The position numbers and the translations under genes were made by a program. A stretch of DNA of 39,494 bases from a virus. Of this stretch, positions 32,098 through 39,494 are shown piece after piece; position 1 is the first letter of the stretch; each line of letters begins with the position of its first letter. The DNA is taken from positions 1-39,494 of the IMG/VR virus record IMGVR_UViG_3300043410_000623, one strand, 5' to 3'. Under the pieces are notes generated by a model, which saw only the letters and a list, made by a program, of their open reading frames with translations, was not told the DNA's origin and did not search any database.

Positions 32098-34215
32098 ATG
32101 GCAATTTCCTACCCTGGTAATATCATAAATGCCACCGAAAGAACAACAAGCTCTTCTTCTGCTTCAGGGTTGTGGGGGTTGCCCGCACACATGCAAAAAC
32201 AAAAAGCAGGGACTTGGCCTGCAATCACTCCAGCTATACCACCAGATTCTTACTTCAATTTAACATCTTTATTACTTCACGCAGATGGTTCAAATGGAGC
32301 CAATAATACCACATTTGTTGATAGTTCAACAAATGCCTATACATTAACTACCAATGGTAAACCTCACCAAGGAACACTCAGTCCTTTTAGTCAAACTGGG
32401 TGGTCTAATTATTTTAGTAGTACTAGTGATTATCTATCAATTAGTAGTGGTAATCCTATTCCTGCTACTGGTCAATTTACTTTAGAGGCATGGGTATTTA
32501 CATCTACATCAGGTGGACAGCATTTATATTCTCAATACCTAAGCTCTAACGGTAATAGAATAATATTCGGTATTGATAATAGTTCAGGTTATAAGCTTTA
32601 CTTTGGTCATGGTACTGCTGGTAACGTGTATGGTGCTACAGTAGTTCCATTGAATCAATGGAATCATGTTGCGGTTACCAGAGATTCATCAGACACATTA
32701 CGTATTTTTTTAAATGGTAGTGTAGATGCTACTTCTACTAATTATACTTCAAGTATATACCAAGGATCGCCTAGAATAAGTGGTGCTGCTACTTCACCCA
32801 CAGTTTATCCTTGGCTAGGTTATATATCTAATTTAAAAATCTCTGGTACTTGTTTATATACCGGTAATTTTACACCACCAACAACAAAACTTACTGCAGA
32901 TGCAAGCACACAATTACTTACTTGTCAGGATAATAGATTTAACGATAATAGTACTAATGCATATACACTAACACCTGCAGGCACACCATCAGTTCAACCA
33001 TTTTCTCCATTTGCACCTTCTGCAGCATACTCAACATCATCTGTTGGAGGTAGTATTTACTTTAATGGTAGTAGTGATTATCTTTCTGGTACAACCAGTG
33101 CACTAGCTATAGGCACTAGTGATTTTACTGTAGAATTTTGGGCATATAAAAACAATGCCTGGTCTACAGGAGATCAATTTATTATTGATAATGGTATATC
33201 AGGTGGTATGCAAGTATGGGTCAGCACTGCAAACGGTACATTAAGATTAGGTCGTTTCGGTACAGATTTTCAGCTTGATTATGCTTATTCTAATTTAACT
33301 ATTAACTCTTGGAATCATTTTGCTTACGTTAGATCTGGCACGAGTATGGCTTTGTTTGTCAACGGATCAAGAGTTGCTACGGCAACATCTAGTGTTAGCT
33401 ATGCATCTGCAGGAACTCAAAACATAGGCAGAAGTACTGTTGGTACTGGTTATTGGAATGGTTATATTTCAAATTTAAGAGTAGTCAATGGTACCGCAGT
33501 CTATGATCCAGCTCAAACTACTATTACTGTTCCTACAGCTCCCCTTACTGCAATTACTAACACATCTTTACTTTTAAATGCTACAAATGCAGGTATCTAC
33601 GACCAGACTGCAAAGAATACCATTACCACATTTGGGTCTTCTGCTGCAATATCAACCACACAAAGTAAATTTGGTGGAAGTAGTATGTCTTTTGGTGGAA
33701 ATGCTGGCGCCAGTTGTCTTATATTACCCAACACTCAAAGTATAACTATACCTGCAAGTTGTGATTTTACAATTGAGTGTTGGGTATACACACCAACATC
33801 TTCTCTTGCACCGTCAGTGTGGCACAACACAAGCAGTACAAAAATAATAGCATTTTATTTAACAGATTCTGGTGTTAGTACATTATATTCTATCCTAGGA
33901 ACATTTAGCTATCCAGGAGCTTCCAACTCCAATGTTGTGAGGGCAACTTCTAATATTATAGCAAATACTTGGACTCATGTTGCTTTTGTAAGATCAGGAT
34001 CTACAATAACAATTTATATAGATGGTACAGCTGCTGGTACTGGTACAAGTACATATGCAACTAATCCATTACAATTAGTGGGTGCAATCAGTACTGGTAC
34101 ATCAGCTCCAGATTTTTATTACTTTAATGGCTATATTGATGATCTTCGTGTTACAAAATATGCAAGATATACTGGAAACTTTACGCCAAAAACATCAGCT
34201 TTTGAAAATCTGTGA
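32098..34215 (+). CDS. Three-LamG-domain adhesin
   Basis: 705 aa. Residues 1-50 form a Ser-rich leader (TTSSSSASGLWGLP). Three LamG-like units lie at about residues 60-265, 315-480 and 520-700, each with a YF(N)GSxDYL-type strand and an FT(V/I/L)E(F/A/C)W strand. It is paralogous to the 900-aa protein, with the same SLLLHADGSNGANNTTFVD opening and the same domain spacing, but one LamG unit fewer. Weak ribosome-binding site (GGTTAA) and a very short gap from the previous gene suggest coupling. The predicted role is glycan-binding host recognition at a fibre tip. Confidence 0.89.
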   Translation: MAISYPGNIINATERTTSSSSASGLWGLPAHMQKQKAGTWPAITPAIPPDSYFNLTSLLLHADGSNGANNTTFVDSSTNAYTLTTNGKPHQGTLSPFSQTGWSNYFSSTSDYLSISSGNPIPATGQFTLEAWVFTSTSGGQHLYSQYLSSNGNRIIFGIDNSSGYKLYFGHGTAGNVYGATVVPLNQWNHVAVTRDSSDTLRIFLNGSVDATSTNYTSSIYQGSPRISGAATSPTVYPWLGYISNLKISGTCLYTGNFTPPTTKLTADASTQLLTCQDNRFNDNSTNAYTLTPAGTPSVQPFSPFAPSAAYSTSSVGGSIYFNGSSDYLSGTTSALAIGTSDFTVEFWAYKNNAWSTGDQFIIDNGISGGMQVWVSTANGTLRLGRFGTDFQLDYAYSNLTINSWNHFAYVRSGTSMALFVNGSRVATATSSVSYASAGTQNIGRSTVGTGYWNGYISNLRVVNGTAVYDPAQTTITVPTAPLTAITNTSLLLNATNAGIYDQTAKNTITTFGSSAAISTTQSKFGGSSMSFGGNAGASCLILPNTQSITIPASCDFTIECWVYTPTSSLAPSVWHNTSSTKIIAFYLTDSGVSTLYSILGTFSYPGASNSNVVRATSNIIANTWTHVAFVRSGSTITIYIDGTAAGTGTSTYATNPLQLVGAISTGTSAPDFYYFNGYIDDLRVTKYARYTGNFTPKTSAFENL

Positions 34216-34223
34216 GAAACAAA

Positions 34224-34466
34224 ATGGACGAACTTATAGAAAAATATGCAATGCAATGTACATCTTGGCCATATTGGAGAGATATGCCAAATGATGGTAA
34301 TGTTCCTTCTGCTTTTGTGACAGAATGGCCTTCTCATATTACAGAAGAACAGAAAACATTCTGGAGAACTTTTGTATTTAATATGGTTAATGATCTTAGG
34401 AACGACCTCACTTTAGTAGACAATAGTAAAATAGATCAGATTCTTTCTCTACTCAATAAACCATAA
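34224..34466 (+). CDS. Small hypothetical protein
   Basis: 80 aa from the ATG at 34224; an in-frame GTG at 34212 overlaps the LamG stop (GTGA) and would add four residues. It contains MQCTSWPYWRDMPNDG and a helical second half (EEQKTFWRTFVFNMVNDLRN) with Trp/Phe residues, unlike the fibre proteins around it. No family is recognised. It ends the unit; the next late-promoter motif lies 20 bases after its stop. Confidence 0.72.
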   Translation: MDELIEKYAMQCTSWPYWRDMPNDGNVPSAFVTEWPSHITEEQKTFWRTFVFNMVNDLRNDLTLVDNSKIDQILSLLNKP

Positions 34467-34486
34467 AATCAATGAATTAGATTATC

Positions 34487-34493
34487 ATAAATA
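34487..34493 (+). promoter_or_regulatory. T4-type late promoter motif (CATAAATA)
   Basis: ATAAATA in a 58-base gap, 31 bases before the ATG at 34525, and followed by a small inverted repeat. Confidence 0.6.
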
Positions 34494-34494
34494 T

Positions 34495-34509
34495 ACTAGA
34501 AAAACTAGT
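34495..34509 (+). other. Inverted repeat ACTAG-AAAAA-CTAGT
   Basis: Perfect 5-base arms and a 5-base loop, directly after the late-promoter motif and before the ribosome-binding AGGA of the 34525 gene. It could be a small 5' leader hairpin; low stability. Confidence 0.3.
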
Positions 34510-34524
34510 TTATTAGGATAAAAA

Positions 34525-35571
34525 ATGGCCACCAAAATATATGTTTCCCAAATTGATACAGCAAATTCTACTGGCGGACAGGCGGACGTTGGTTCAGTAA
34601 TTTTAGTTGGATCTAATGGTGCCTATTGGTCTAACAATGTTGTTTTAGATATCTTAGGCATCCCTCTTTCTGAATTAACTGGATATACAGGAAGTGTTGG
34701 TCCATCTGGATACAGAGGATCAGAAGGTTATCAAGGATCTGCAGGATTCCTTGGTTCAGTTGGTCCGGATGGTCCAATAGGTGCAGCTGGATTCCAAGGC
34801 TCATTAGGGGATACAGGTTATCTAGGATCAGTTGGCTATACAGGTTCTGTTGGTAATTTGGGACCATCGGGATATCGTGGTTCTGAGGGTTATCAAGGAT
34901 CTGTAGGAAGTATAGGTCCTGTTGGATACCTTGGTTCTGTTGGTTACAGAGGTTCAAGCGGTAGCACGGGTTATCAGGGATCAACAGGAGCAACAGGTAC
35001 TCTTGCCTTTATTGATCTAACTGATGTACCTCAATCATATTCTGGTAAAGCCAATTATTTCTTAAGAGTTAATGCGGCCGCAACTGGTATTGTATTTGAT
35101 TCTAATGTTTACATCACAAATACAGTAAGCACTGCAATTAATTTTGCCGGCAACACAATTATAAGCCCTGTAATTAAAAATTACAGTGAAGCTATTAATG
35201 ATATTGGTTCTGCAAATACAGTTATAACTGGTCCAGTCACACAAGTAACAGTTGATCCGATCGATGGTAACATAATCACTATTTTACTAGATAAAGCTAT
35301 TGTTCCTATCTTTTTAGGAACAACAGGAGTGGCATCTGGTAAATCATTTAGCTTCACCCTTATTTTAAAACAAGATTCGTATGGCGGCAGAACTGTTGAT
35401 TGGTCTCTTAATGATGCAATATATTGGCCTGCAGGAGAAGGTATATATGCACCTGATGGTCCTACACTTTCAACAACACCAAACTACACTGATTTTGTAA
35501 CATTCATGACAACTGATGGTGGGCTTTCTTGGTATGGACTGATGTCTGCCAAGGGATTTCCAACAGTATAA
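34525..35571 (+). CDS. Collagen-like short fibre protein
   Basis: 348 aa. An N-terminal domain (KIYVSQIDTANSTGGQADVG...GSNGAYWSNN) is followed by a collagen-like shaft (about 53-155) of GYxGSxG units that are more diverse and more proline-containing than in the giant fibres (GPSGYRGSEGYQGS). Next is an FIDLTDVPQSYSGKANYFLR segment (about 158-195), a module frequent in marine phage fibres. The C-terminal domain (GKSFSFTLILKQDSYGGRTV...WYGLMSAKGF) is shared with the 25731 product. AGGA lies upstream. It leads the unit that also holds the collar protein, endolysin and PAAR. Confidence 0.89.
   Translation: MATKIYVSQIDTANSTGGQADVGSVILVGSNGAYWSNNVVLDILGIPLSELTGYTGSVGPSGYRGSEGYQGSAGFLGSVGPDGPIGAAGFQGSLGDTGYLGSVGYTGSVGNLGPSGYRGSEGYQGSVGSIGPVGYLGSVGYRGSSGSTGYQGSTGATGTLAFIDLTDVPQSYSGKANYFLRVNAAATGIVFDSNVYITNTVSTAINFAGNTIISPVIKNYSEAINDIGSANTVITGPVTQVTVDPIDGNIITILLDKAIVPIFLGTTGVASGKSFSFTLILKQDSYGGRTVDWSLNDAIYWPAGEGIYAPDGPTLSTTPNYTDFVTFMTTDGGLSWYGLMSAKGFPTV
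34680..35000 (+). repeat. Collagen-like repeat tract (divergent type)
   Basis: About 17 imperfect Gly-X-Y hexapeptide units, including GPSGYRGSEGYQGS super-repeats, in the short fibre. Codon and residue content differ from the giant fibres. Confidence 0.75.
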
Positions 35572-35582
35572 AGGATTAAACC

Positions 35583-37370
35583 ATGCCTTTATCTAAAGTT
35601 GGATTAATCCGCACTGATGGTGAATCTAATGCCCCAAAGGGTAAAGACCCTTATATTCCCTTGTATTCTGTACTTTTCTATTATGGTAAAGAAACAAATT
35701 TTACAAACACATCATCGGGTACATTAAACTATGAATACTATAGACAATATTCAGAAATTTATTATCCTGTAGCACAATTTTATAGATTAGATAATACATT
35801 AAGTAAAATTTCTTGTCACCCAGTTATCTCTTGTATTTCAACAGACAATTATTGGAAATCAAATACTGGACTTTGTTTAGAAGCTACAACTTCTCTTCCC
35901 AATACAGCTGTGACAGCCTATAGTACAAATTCCCATAATCCTAAAACACTAGGAAGAACTGTAATTTACAAGGCTCTGGGGTACAATACGGGTGATAAAC
36001 AATCTACAGTATATTATTACATAGATCAAAGTAATTCTTATATTCATAGTCATTTTGTTAATAACATTGCAACAGCTGTAAGATCTGTTCCCTATGGTAT
36101 TCAACAAATATCAGACTCTGGTGTTGTTTCAATCGGAGGTTCTATTGGTGGTATAAGATCTATTGCTGTAGATCCTATTCTTCGTGATCCTCGTTTAACA
36201 ACAAAATACACAGGTTACAATGATACTAAACTAACATTTTTACCAAGAGATGTAATTGTATTTGGAAATCTTGTAACCACAACAACATCTTTCAATGCTA
36301 ATAGTGCTGTAACGGGTAACACCTTGACTACAGCTAATAATACAATTAAATTATCAACAGCAGATAGTTTAAGAGCAAATGATCAGGTACAATATATTGT
36401 ATCTGCAGGAAATACTGCAATAACTGGTCTTTCAAATAGTAGTTTCTATTATGTAAATTTTGCAAATAGTACAACAATTGCACTTTCAACTACTCTAGGT
36501 GGTAAAAGAATTGCTTTAACAAAAGGTAAAACTGAATCAGGTCATAGTTTTAATTTTATTTCTGGTTATACTAGAAATGATACAACTCATAACTTAATTC
36601 AATCAGCTAGTGGTAAAGTATTACCAATTATTGCTAAAGATGGTAATCCAGGTGTAGTTGGAGAACTTGCTAGTAAAATTAATTTTACAATACCAACAAA
36701 TACTGTACTACCACATAATCATAATATATCCCCTGCAACCAGAACTTATAAATCTGATAAAACTGGACAAACTGCTTATGCTGTAAAAGAAGCAGGAGCA
36801 CATTCACATCAGGTTACATACAATGCAAATGTTGCATTAAGATCTAAAATTCTCAAGGCTTGGGTAACTACCCAAGATCAAACACCAATTGCTAATGGAA
36901 TAATTATAGCATATTCAATTGGTAAGGGCACTTCATATGAAGGTCTCAGTGCTAATTCTAAGGGACTACCAATAGGTTGGTGTTTTTGTGATGGTAATAA
37001 TGATACTCCAGATTTAAGAGGATATTACATCTACGCCAATTTTGATACATCAAACACATATCATAATGTTGTTTTTAATACTTCAAATTCAATGGTAATC
37101 ACATCTATTTCCATGGCGGCAAATGGGAATCATTCACATCTTGGTCCTTTAACAGGACAAGAAACAGGAGTGGGTGCTGCTGTTGATATTGGAAGTCACA
37201 CAACTGAAGATGTATTAGATCATGTTCATACACAATTGACATCTAATACTGTTTTACTAAATCCATCAGACGCAGCTAATACATTAAATATATTAGCAGG
37301 CCAATCATATTCTTATACACCACCCACAGTTCAATTAGCATTTATTATGTACAATAATACTATTTCTTAA
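35583..37370 (+). CDS. gp12-like short tail fibre / tail collar protein
   Basis: 595 aa. Residues 1-360 form a Tyr/Asn/Thr-rich shaft-like region. HxH pairs occur at about residue 378 (PHNHN), 406 (AHSHQ), 516 (NHSHLG) and 546 (DHVHTQ), resembling the metal-binding HxH repeats in the receptor-binding tip of T4 gp12. The tail-collar signature LPIGWCFCDGNNDTPDLRGYY lies near residues 462-482. The product should be a trimeric, metal-stabilised short fibre that contacts the host surface. A good AAGGA SD lies upstream, and GGAG follows for the endolysin. Resemblance to T4 gp12 is at motif level. Confidence 0.88.
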   Translation: MPLSKVGLIRTDGESNAPKGKDPYIPLYSVLFYYGKETNFTNTSSGTLNYEYYRQYSEIYYPVAQFYRLDNTLSKISCHPVISCISTDNYWKSNTGLCLEATTSLPNTAVTAYSTNSHNPKTLGRTVIYKALGYNTGDKQSTVYYYIDQSNSYIHSHFVNNIATAVRSVPYGIQQISDSGVVSIGGSIGGIRSIAVDPILRDPRLTTKYTGYNDTKLTFLPRDVIVFGNLVTTTTSFNANSAVTGNTLTTANNTIKLSTADSLRANDQVQYIVSAGNTAITGLSNSSFYYVNFANSTTIALSTTLGGKRIALTKGKTESGHSFNFISGYTRNDTTHNLIQSASGKVLPIIAKDGNPGVVGELASKINFTIPTNTVLPHNHNISPATRTYKSDKTGQTAYAVKEAGAHSHQVTYNANVALRSKILKAWVTTQDQTPIANGIIIAYSIGKGTSYEGLSANSKGLPIGWCFCDGNNDTPDLRGYYIYANFDTSNTYHNVVFNTSNSMVITSISMAANGNHSHLGPLTGQETGVGAAVDIGSHTTEDVLDHVHTQLTSNTVLLNPSDAANTLNILAGQSYSYTPPTVQLAFIMYNNTIS

Positions 37371-37380
37371 GGAGTTAATT

Positions 37381-37995
37381 ATGATTACAGAAGAACAAAT
37401 TAAACACGGTTATCCAAGCGCAGACGGAGATCTTATTGCAGCTTTAGTAGCAAGTTTAGATATGTTTGCAGAAAAATATGGATTGAATACACCCTTACGT
37501 CTTTCACATTTTCTTGCACAGACTGCTCATGAATCAGGTGGATTTCGTGCAGTAGTAGAAAACCTTAACTATTCTGCAGATAGTCTTGCCAAAGTATTTC
37601 CTAAGTATTTCAAAGATGTAGATCCTAATGACTATGCACGTCAACCAGAGAAAATTGCTAATCGCGTTTATGGTGGAAGAATGGGTAATGGTGATGAATC
37701 AACAGGCGATGGATTCCGTTATCGTGGTCGTGGTTTAATTCAGCTCACAGGTAAGAATAACTATTCTGCCATGGCAGCTGATATGGGTGTATCTGTTGAA
37801 GAGTGTGCTGAGTATCTTGAAACCCCAGAAGGGGCTTGTGAATCAGCAGCATGGTTCTGGAACAAGAACGGTCTTAATACTCTTGCTGACAGCGATGATG
37901 TTGTTGCTGTTACTAAGAGAATCAATGGTGGTACTATTGGTCTAGAAGATCGTCAGAAACATACTGAAGAGTTTAAACAAATTCTAGGTGCCTAA
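37381..37995 (+). CDS. GH19-family endolysin / tail lysozyme (chitinase-fold)
   Basis: 204 aa, a complete GH19 catalytic domain. It has QTAHESGGF with a predicted catalytic Glu51, a second acidic region at GNGDES (Glu106) and the family signature YRGRGLIQLTGKNNY at 114-128. There is a WFWNKNGLN segment near 157 and VTKRINGGTIGLEDR near 178. There is no signal peptide, membrane anchor or wall-binding domain. GH19 enzymes in phages cut peptidoglycan. A strong SD (AAGGAG) precedes it. The next gene is a PAAR tip overlapping by one base, so this could be a tail-borne peptidoglycan cutter, like the lysozyme role of T4 gp5, or the ordinary lysis endolysin. Confidence 0.93.
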   Translation: MITEEQIKHGYPSADGDLIAALVASLDMFAEKYGLNTPLRLSHFLAQTAHESGGFRAVVENLNYSADSLAKVFPKYFKDVDPNDYARQPEKIANRVYGGRMGNGDESTGDGFRYRGRGLIQLTGKNNYSAMAADMGVSVEECAEYLETPEGACESAAWFWNKNGLNTLADSDDVVAVTKRINGGTIGLEDRQKHTEEFKQILGA

Positions 37996-38348
37996 TGGCA
38001 TTAATTGCTAGACTTGGTGACAGCAGCTCACATGGTGGATCAATTATAACATGTGCTGCTGTTACTAAAACTGAAGGTGCATTAACAGCTAGGGTAGGAG
38101 ATTTTCATTCCTGTCCTATTCCTGGTCATGGTGTAACACCTATTGTTAATGGATCAGGTAATTTTAAAACTGAAGGTAAAATAACTGCTGTGGCAGGTAG
38201 CGTTGCTGGGTGTGGCGCAGTAATAATACCTGGTAGTACAGTATCAAATGCACCTCTTGAATCACCATCAGGTGCAGGTAAATTAGGAGGACCTCTAGTT
38301 CTTGGTGGTCCCGCTGTTCCAACCGACAACACAATGATAATGGGATAA
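37995..38348 (+). CDS. PAAR-motif tail spike tip protein
   Basis: 117 aa. ARLGDSSSHGG, ARVGDFHSCPIPGHG and VAGSVAGCGAVIIPGS are the PAAR repeat pattern. Candidate metal ligands are His13, Cys20, His38, Cys40, His45 and Cys73. PAAR proteins cap the tip of the tail spike (T4 gp5.4) and pierce the host envelope. The last 35 residues (ESPSGAGKLGGPLVLGGPA...) exceed the usual compact length of about 95 residues. It overlaps the endolysin gene by one base, suggesting co-translation and perhaps a shared structure. Confidence 0.92.
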   Translation: MALIARLGDSSSHGGSIITCAAVTKTEGALTARVGDFHSCPIPGHGVTPIVNGSGNFKTEGKITAVAGSVAGCGAVIIPGSTVSNAPLESPSGAGKLGGPLVLGGPAVPTDNTMIMG

Positions 38349-38351
38349 TTA

Positions 38352-39002
38352 ATGGGAAAGACATATACACAAGGTGAAGTATTAACTGCTTTAGACCTCA
38401 ATGCATCTCTTGCAGAGGCAGTGAATACATGTGGTTATTTTGTATTTACAGGCCAACCAGGTGATTTATATTTGACGGGCGAACATATACACAATGCAAG
38501 GTTAACAGCAAATGCGATTTTTGAAGTTAATACAAGTCCTTCATATTTTTACACACAATTAAATGTTAGTGGTGCTGATATAAGAATAACACGCGGTGGT
38601 GGTATTTCCGTCATAGGTACTGGTACTGTATCAGTGGCAAGTGATATAACCTCAACTGGAGGTATTGTTTCTGATAAATTAGGAAACCTAAGAAGTGTAC
38701 CTCCTTCAAGTCCTGCCACAGGATATACCTTAAAAGCTGATGATGCTGGAAAATTTATTTACAGAGCCGGGGGAACATTGACTATTCCCAATTCAATTTT
38801 TAGTCCTGGCGATACAGTAACAATTCATAACAGCTCAACATCTGCAGCAATGACTATCACACAGGGTACTGGTCTTACCATGTATTGGGCTGGACAATCC
38901 ACAGCTACCTCAGGCAATAGAACACTTGGGTTAACTGGATTATGTACAATTGCTTTTATTACTGCTAGCTCTGCGGTAATTGCAGGTAATGGCCTTTCCT
39001 AA
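38352..39002 (+). CDS. Beta-rich fibre protein paired with glycine-rich adhesin
   Basis: 216 aa. The first 130 residues have TALDLNASLAEAVNTCGYF and GEHIHNARLTANAIFEV. The second half (about 137-216) reads AGGTLTIPNSIFSPGDTVT, then TIHNSSTSAAMTITQGTGL, TMYWAGQSTATSGNRTL and LTGLCTIAF. This is the same C-terminal domain as in the 22238 fibre, which also precedes a glycine-rich gene through a TAATG overlap. The same arrangement recurs here, so it is likely the adaptor for the adhesin that follows. No enzyme motif is seen. Confidence 0.85.
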   Translation: MGKTYTQGEVLTALDLNASLAEAVNTCGYFVFTGQPGDLYLTGEHIHNARLTANAIFEVNTSPSYFYTQLNVSGADIRITRGGGISVIGTGTVSVASDITSTGGIVSDKLGNLRSVPPSSPATGYTLKADDAGKFIYRAGGTLTIPNSIFSPGDTVTIHNSSTSAAMTITQGTGLTMYWAGQSTATSGNRTLGLTGLCTIAFITASSAVIAGNGLS

Positions 39003-39494
39003 TGTCTATCTATAATTTTTTATTATCTTTTGGTGGTAATAAAATAATTAATTTATTAATTGGAGCTGATACTAATAATTACAATGTATTGACCGCAGCT
39101 CAATCAAACGGATATAAAGCCGGACAATCTACTATAAATGTAACAGTTAATAGTGGTGTTGTTGTGGGAAGTGCAAGTACAGCCAACCCTGCAATGACTG
39201 TATCAGGATTTACTGGAAATGATACCGTAATTATAAACAATAATGGAACAATATCTGGAGCTGGTGGTAATGGTGGAAGCGGGGGTACAGGGTCAGGGGC
39301 CGCCCCGGCTGGAGGTGCTGGTGGTAATGCACTACAAGTTGGATATCCAACTTCAATAAACAATGCCGGTGTTATCCAAGGTGGTGGCGGTGGTGGTGGC
39401 GGGGGCGCTGCTGGTGCCTATAATTATTGGACTTGGCAAGGGACTCAAACTGGATACAATACTGGTTCTTCAGGTAGTGGAGGAGCAGGTCGGG
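39002..39494 (+). CDS. Glycine-rich adhesin, gp38-like (3' partial)
   Basis: At least 164 aa; the ORF is open to the right edge. It starts in a TAATG overlap (MSIYNFLLSFGGNKIINLL). Residues 30-80 are beta-rich (QSTINVTVNSGVVVGSAST, TVIINNNGTISGAGGNGG), followed by Gly-rich blocks (GGSGGTGSG, GGGGGGGGGAAGA). N-G/N-A-G-V-I-Q turns between Gly-rich blocks resemble the poly-Gly-II receptor-binding modules of gp38-type T-even adhesins. The C-terminal part is outside the window, so the binding tip cannot be judged. Confidence 0.8.
   Translation, partial: MSIYNFLLSFGGNKIINLLIGADTNNYNVLTAAQSNGYKAGQSTINVTVNSGVVVGSASTANPAMTVSGFTGNDTVIINNNGTISGAGGNGGSGGTGSGAAPAGGAGGNALQVGYPTSINNAGVIQGGGGGGGGGAAGAYNYWTWQGTQTGYNTGSSGSGGAGR

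Overview
The window is a 39.5-kb, AT-rich, almost gap-free run of tail, baseplate and adhesin genes from a contractile-tailed, T4-like phage. The family resemblances (a DUF4815-type virion protein, GYTGS collagen-like fibres, LamG proteins, a PAAR tip, a gp12-like collar protein and ATAAATA late-promoter motifs) point to the marine T4-like myoviruses of cyanobacteria and SAR11-type hosts. The host itself cannot be assigned from sequence. No tRNA, rRNA, IS element, integrase or CRISPR array is visible.

Layout. (1) 1-5508: three consecutive ORFs that together look like one large DUF4815-type virion protein. The middle one ends in a polyproline stretch and an intein-like Hint domain. (2) 5515-7838: a small coiled-coil protein, a fibre with a C-terminal peptidase S74 chaperone, and two small structural or unknown proteins. 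(3) 7835-10570, minus strand: a 911-residue protein with three glycosyltransferase-like domains. It is the only minus-strand gene and has its own sigma70-like promoter. (4) 10571-39494: a long adhesin array on the plus strand. It holds two giant collagen-like fibres (1195 and 1435 aa; the second includes a C1q-like domain), two shorter collagen-like proteins, two glycine-rich proteins, three LamG proteins with about eight LamG units in total, an Mtd_N-like small protein, two tandem paralogues, a gp12-like collar fibre, a GH19 muramidase/chitinase-fold endolysin and a PAAR spike tip. The last gene, a glycine-rich adhesin, runs off the right edge.

How it works together. The array is divided into transcription units. 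Seven intergenic gaps carry (T)ATAAATA about 18-47 bases before the next start codon, and four of the units open with the same short N-terminal module (MA-NFP...W-W...W). Within a unit genes are packed with TAATG or ATGA overlaps. Each unit therefore looks like a cassette: a promoter, an attachment or adaptor module, then distal binding proteins (collagen shaft, jelly roll, LamG, poly-Gly). This is a serially duplicated, recombination-prone host-recognition locus. The minus-strand glycosyltransferase lies directly beside the Ser/Thr-rich collagen-like fibres and is a candidate modifier of them, or of host or phage glycans. That last link is inference.
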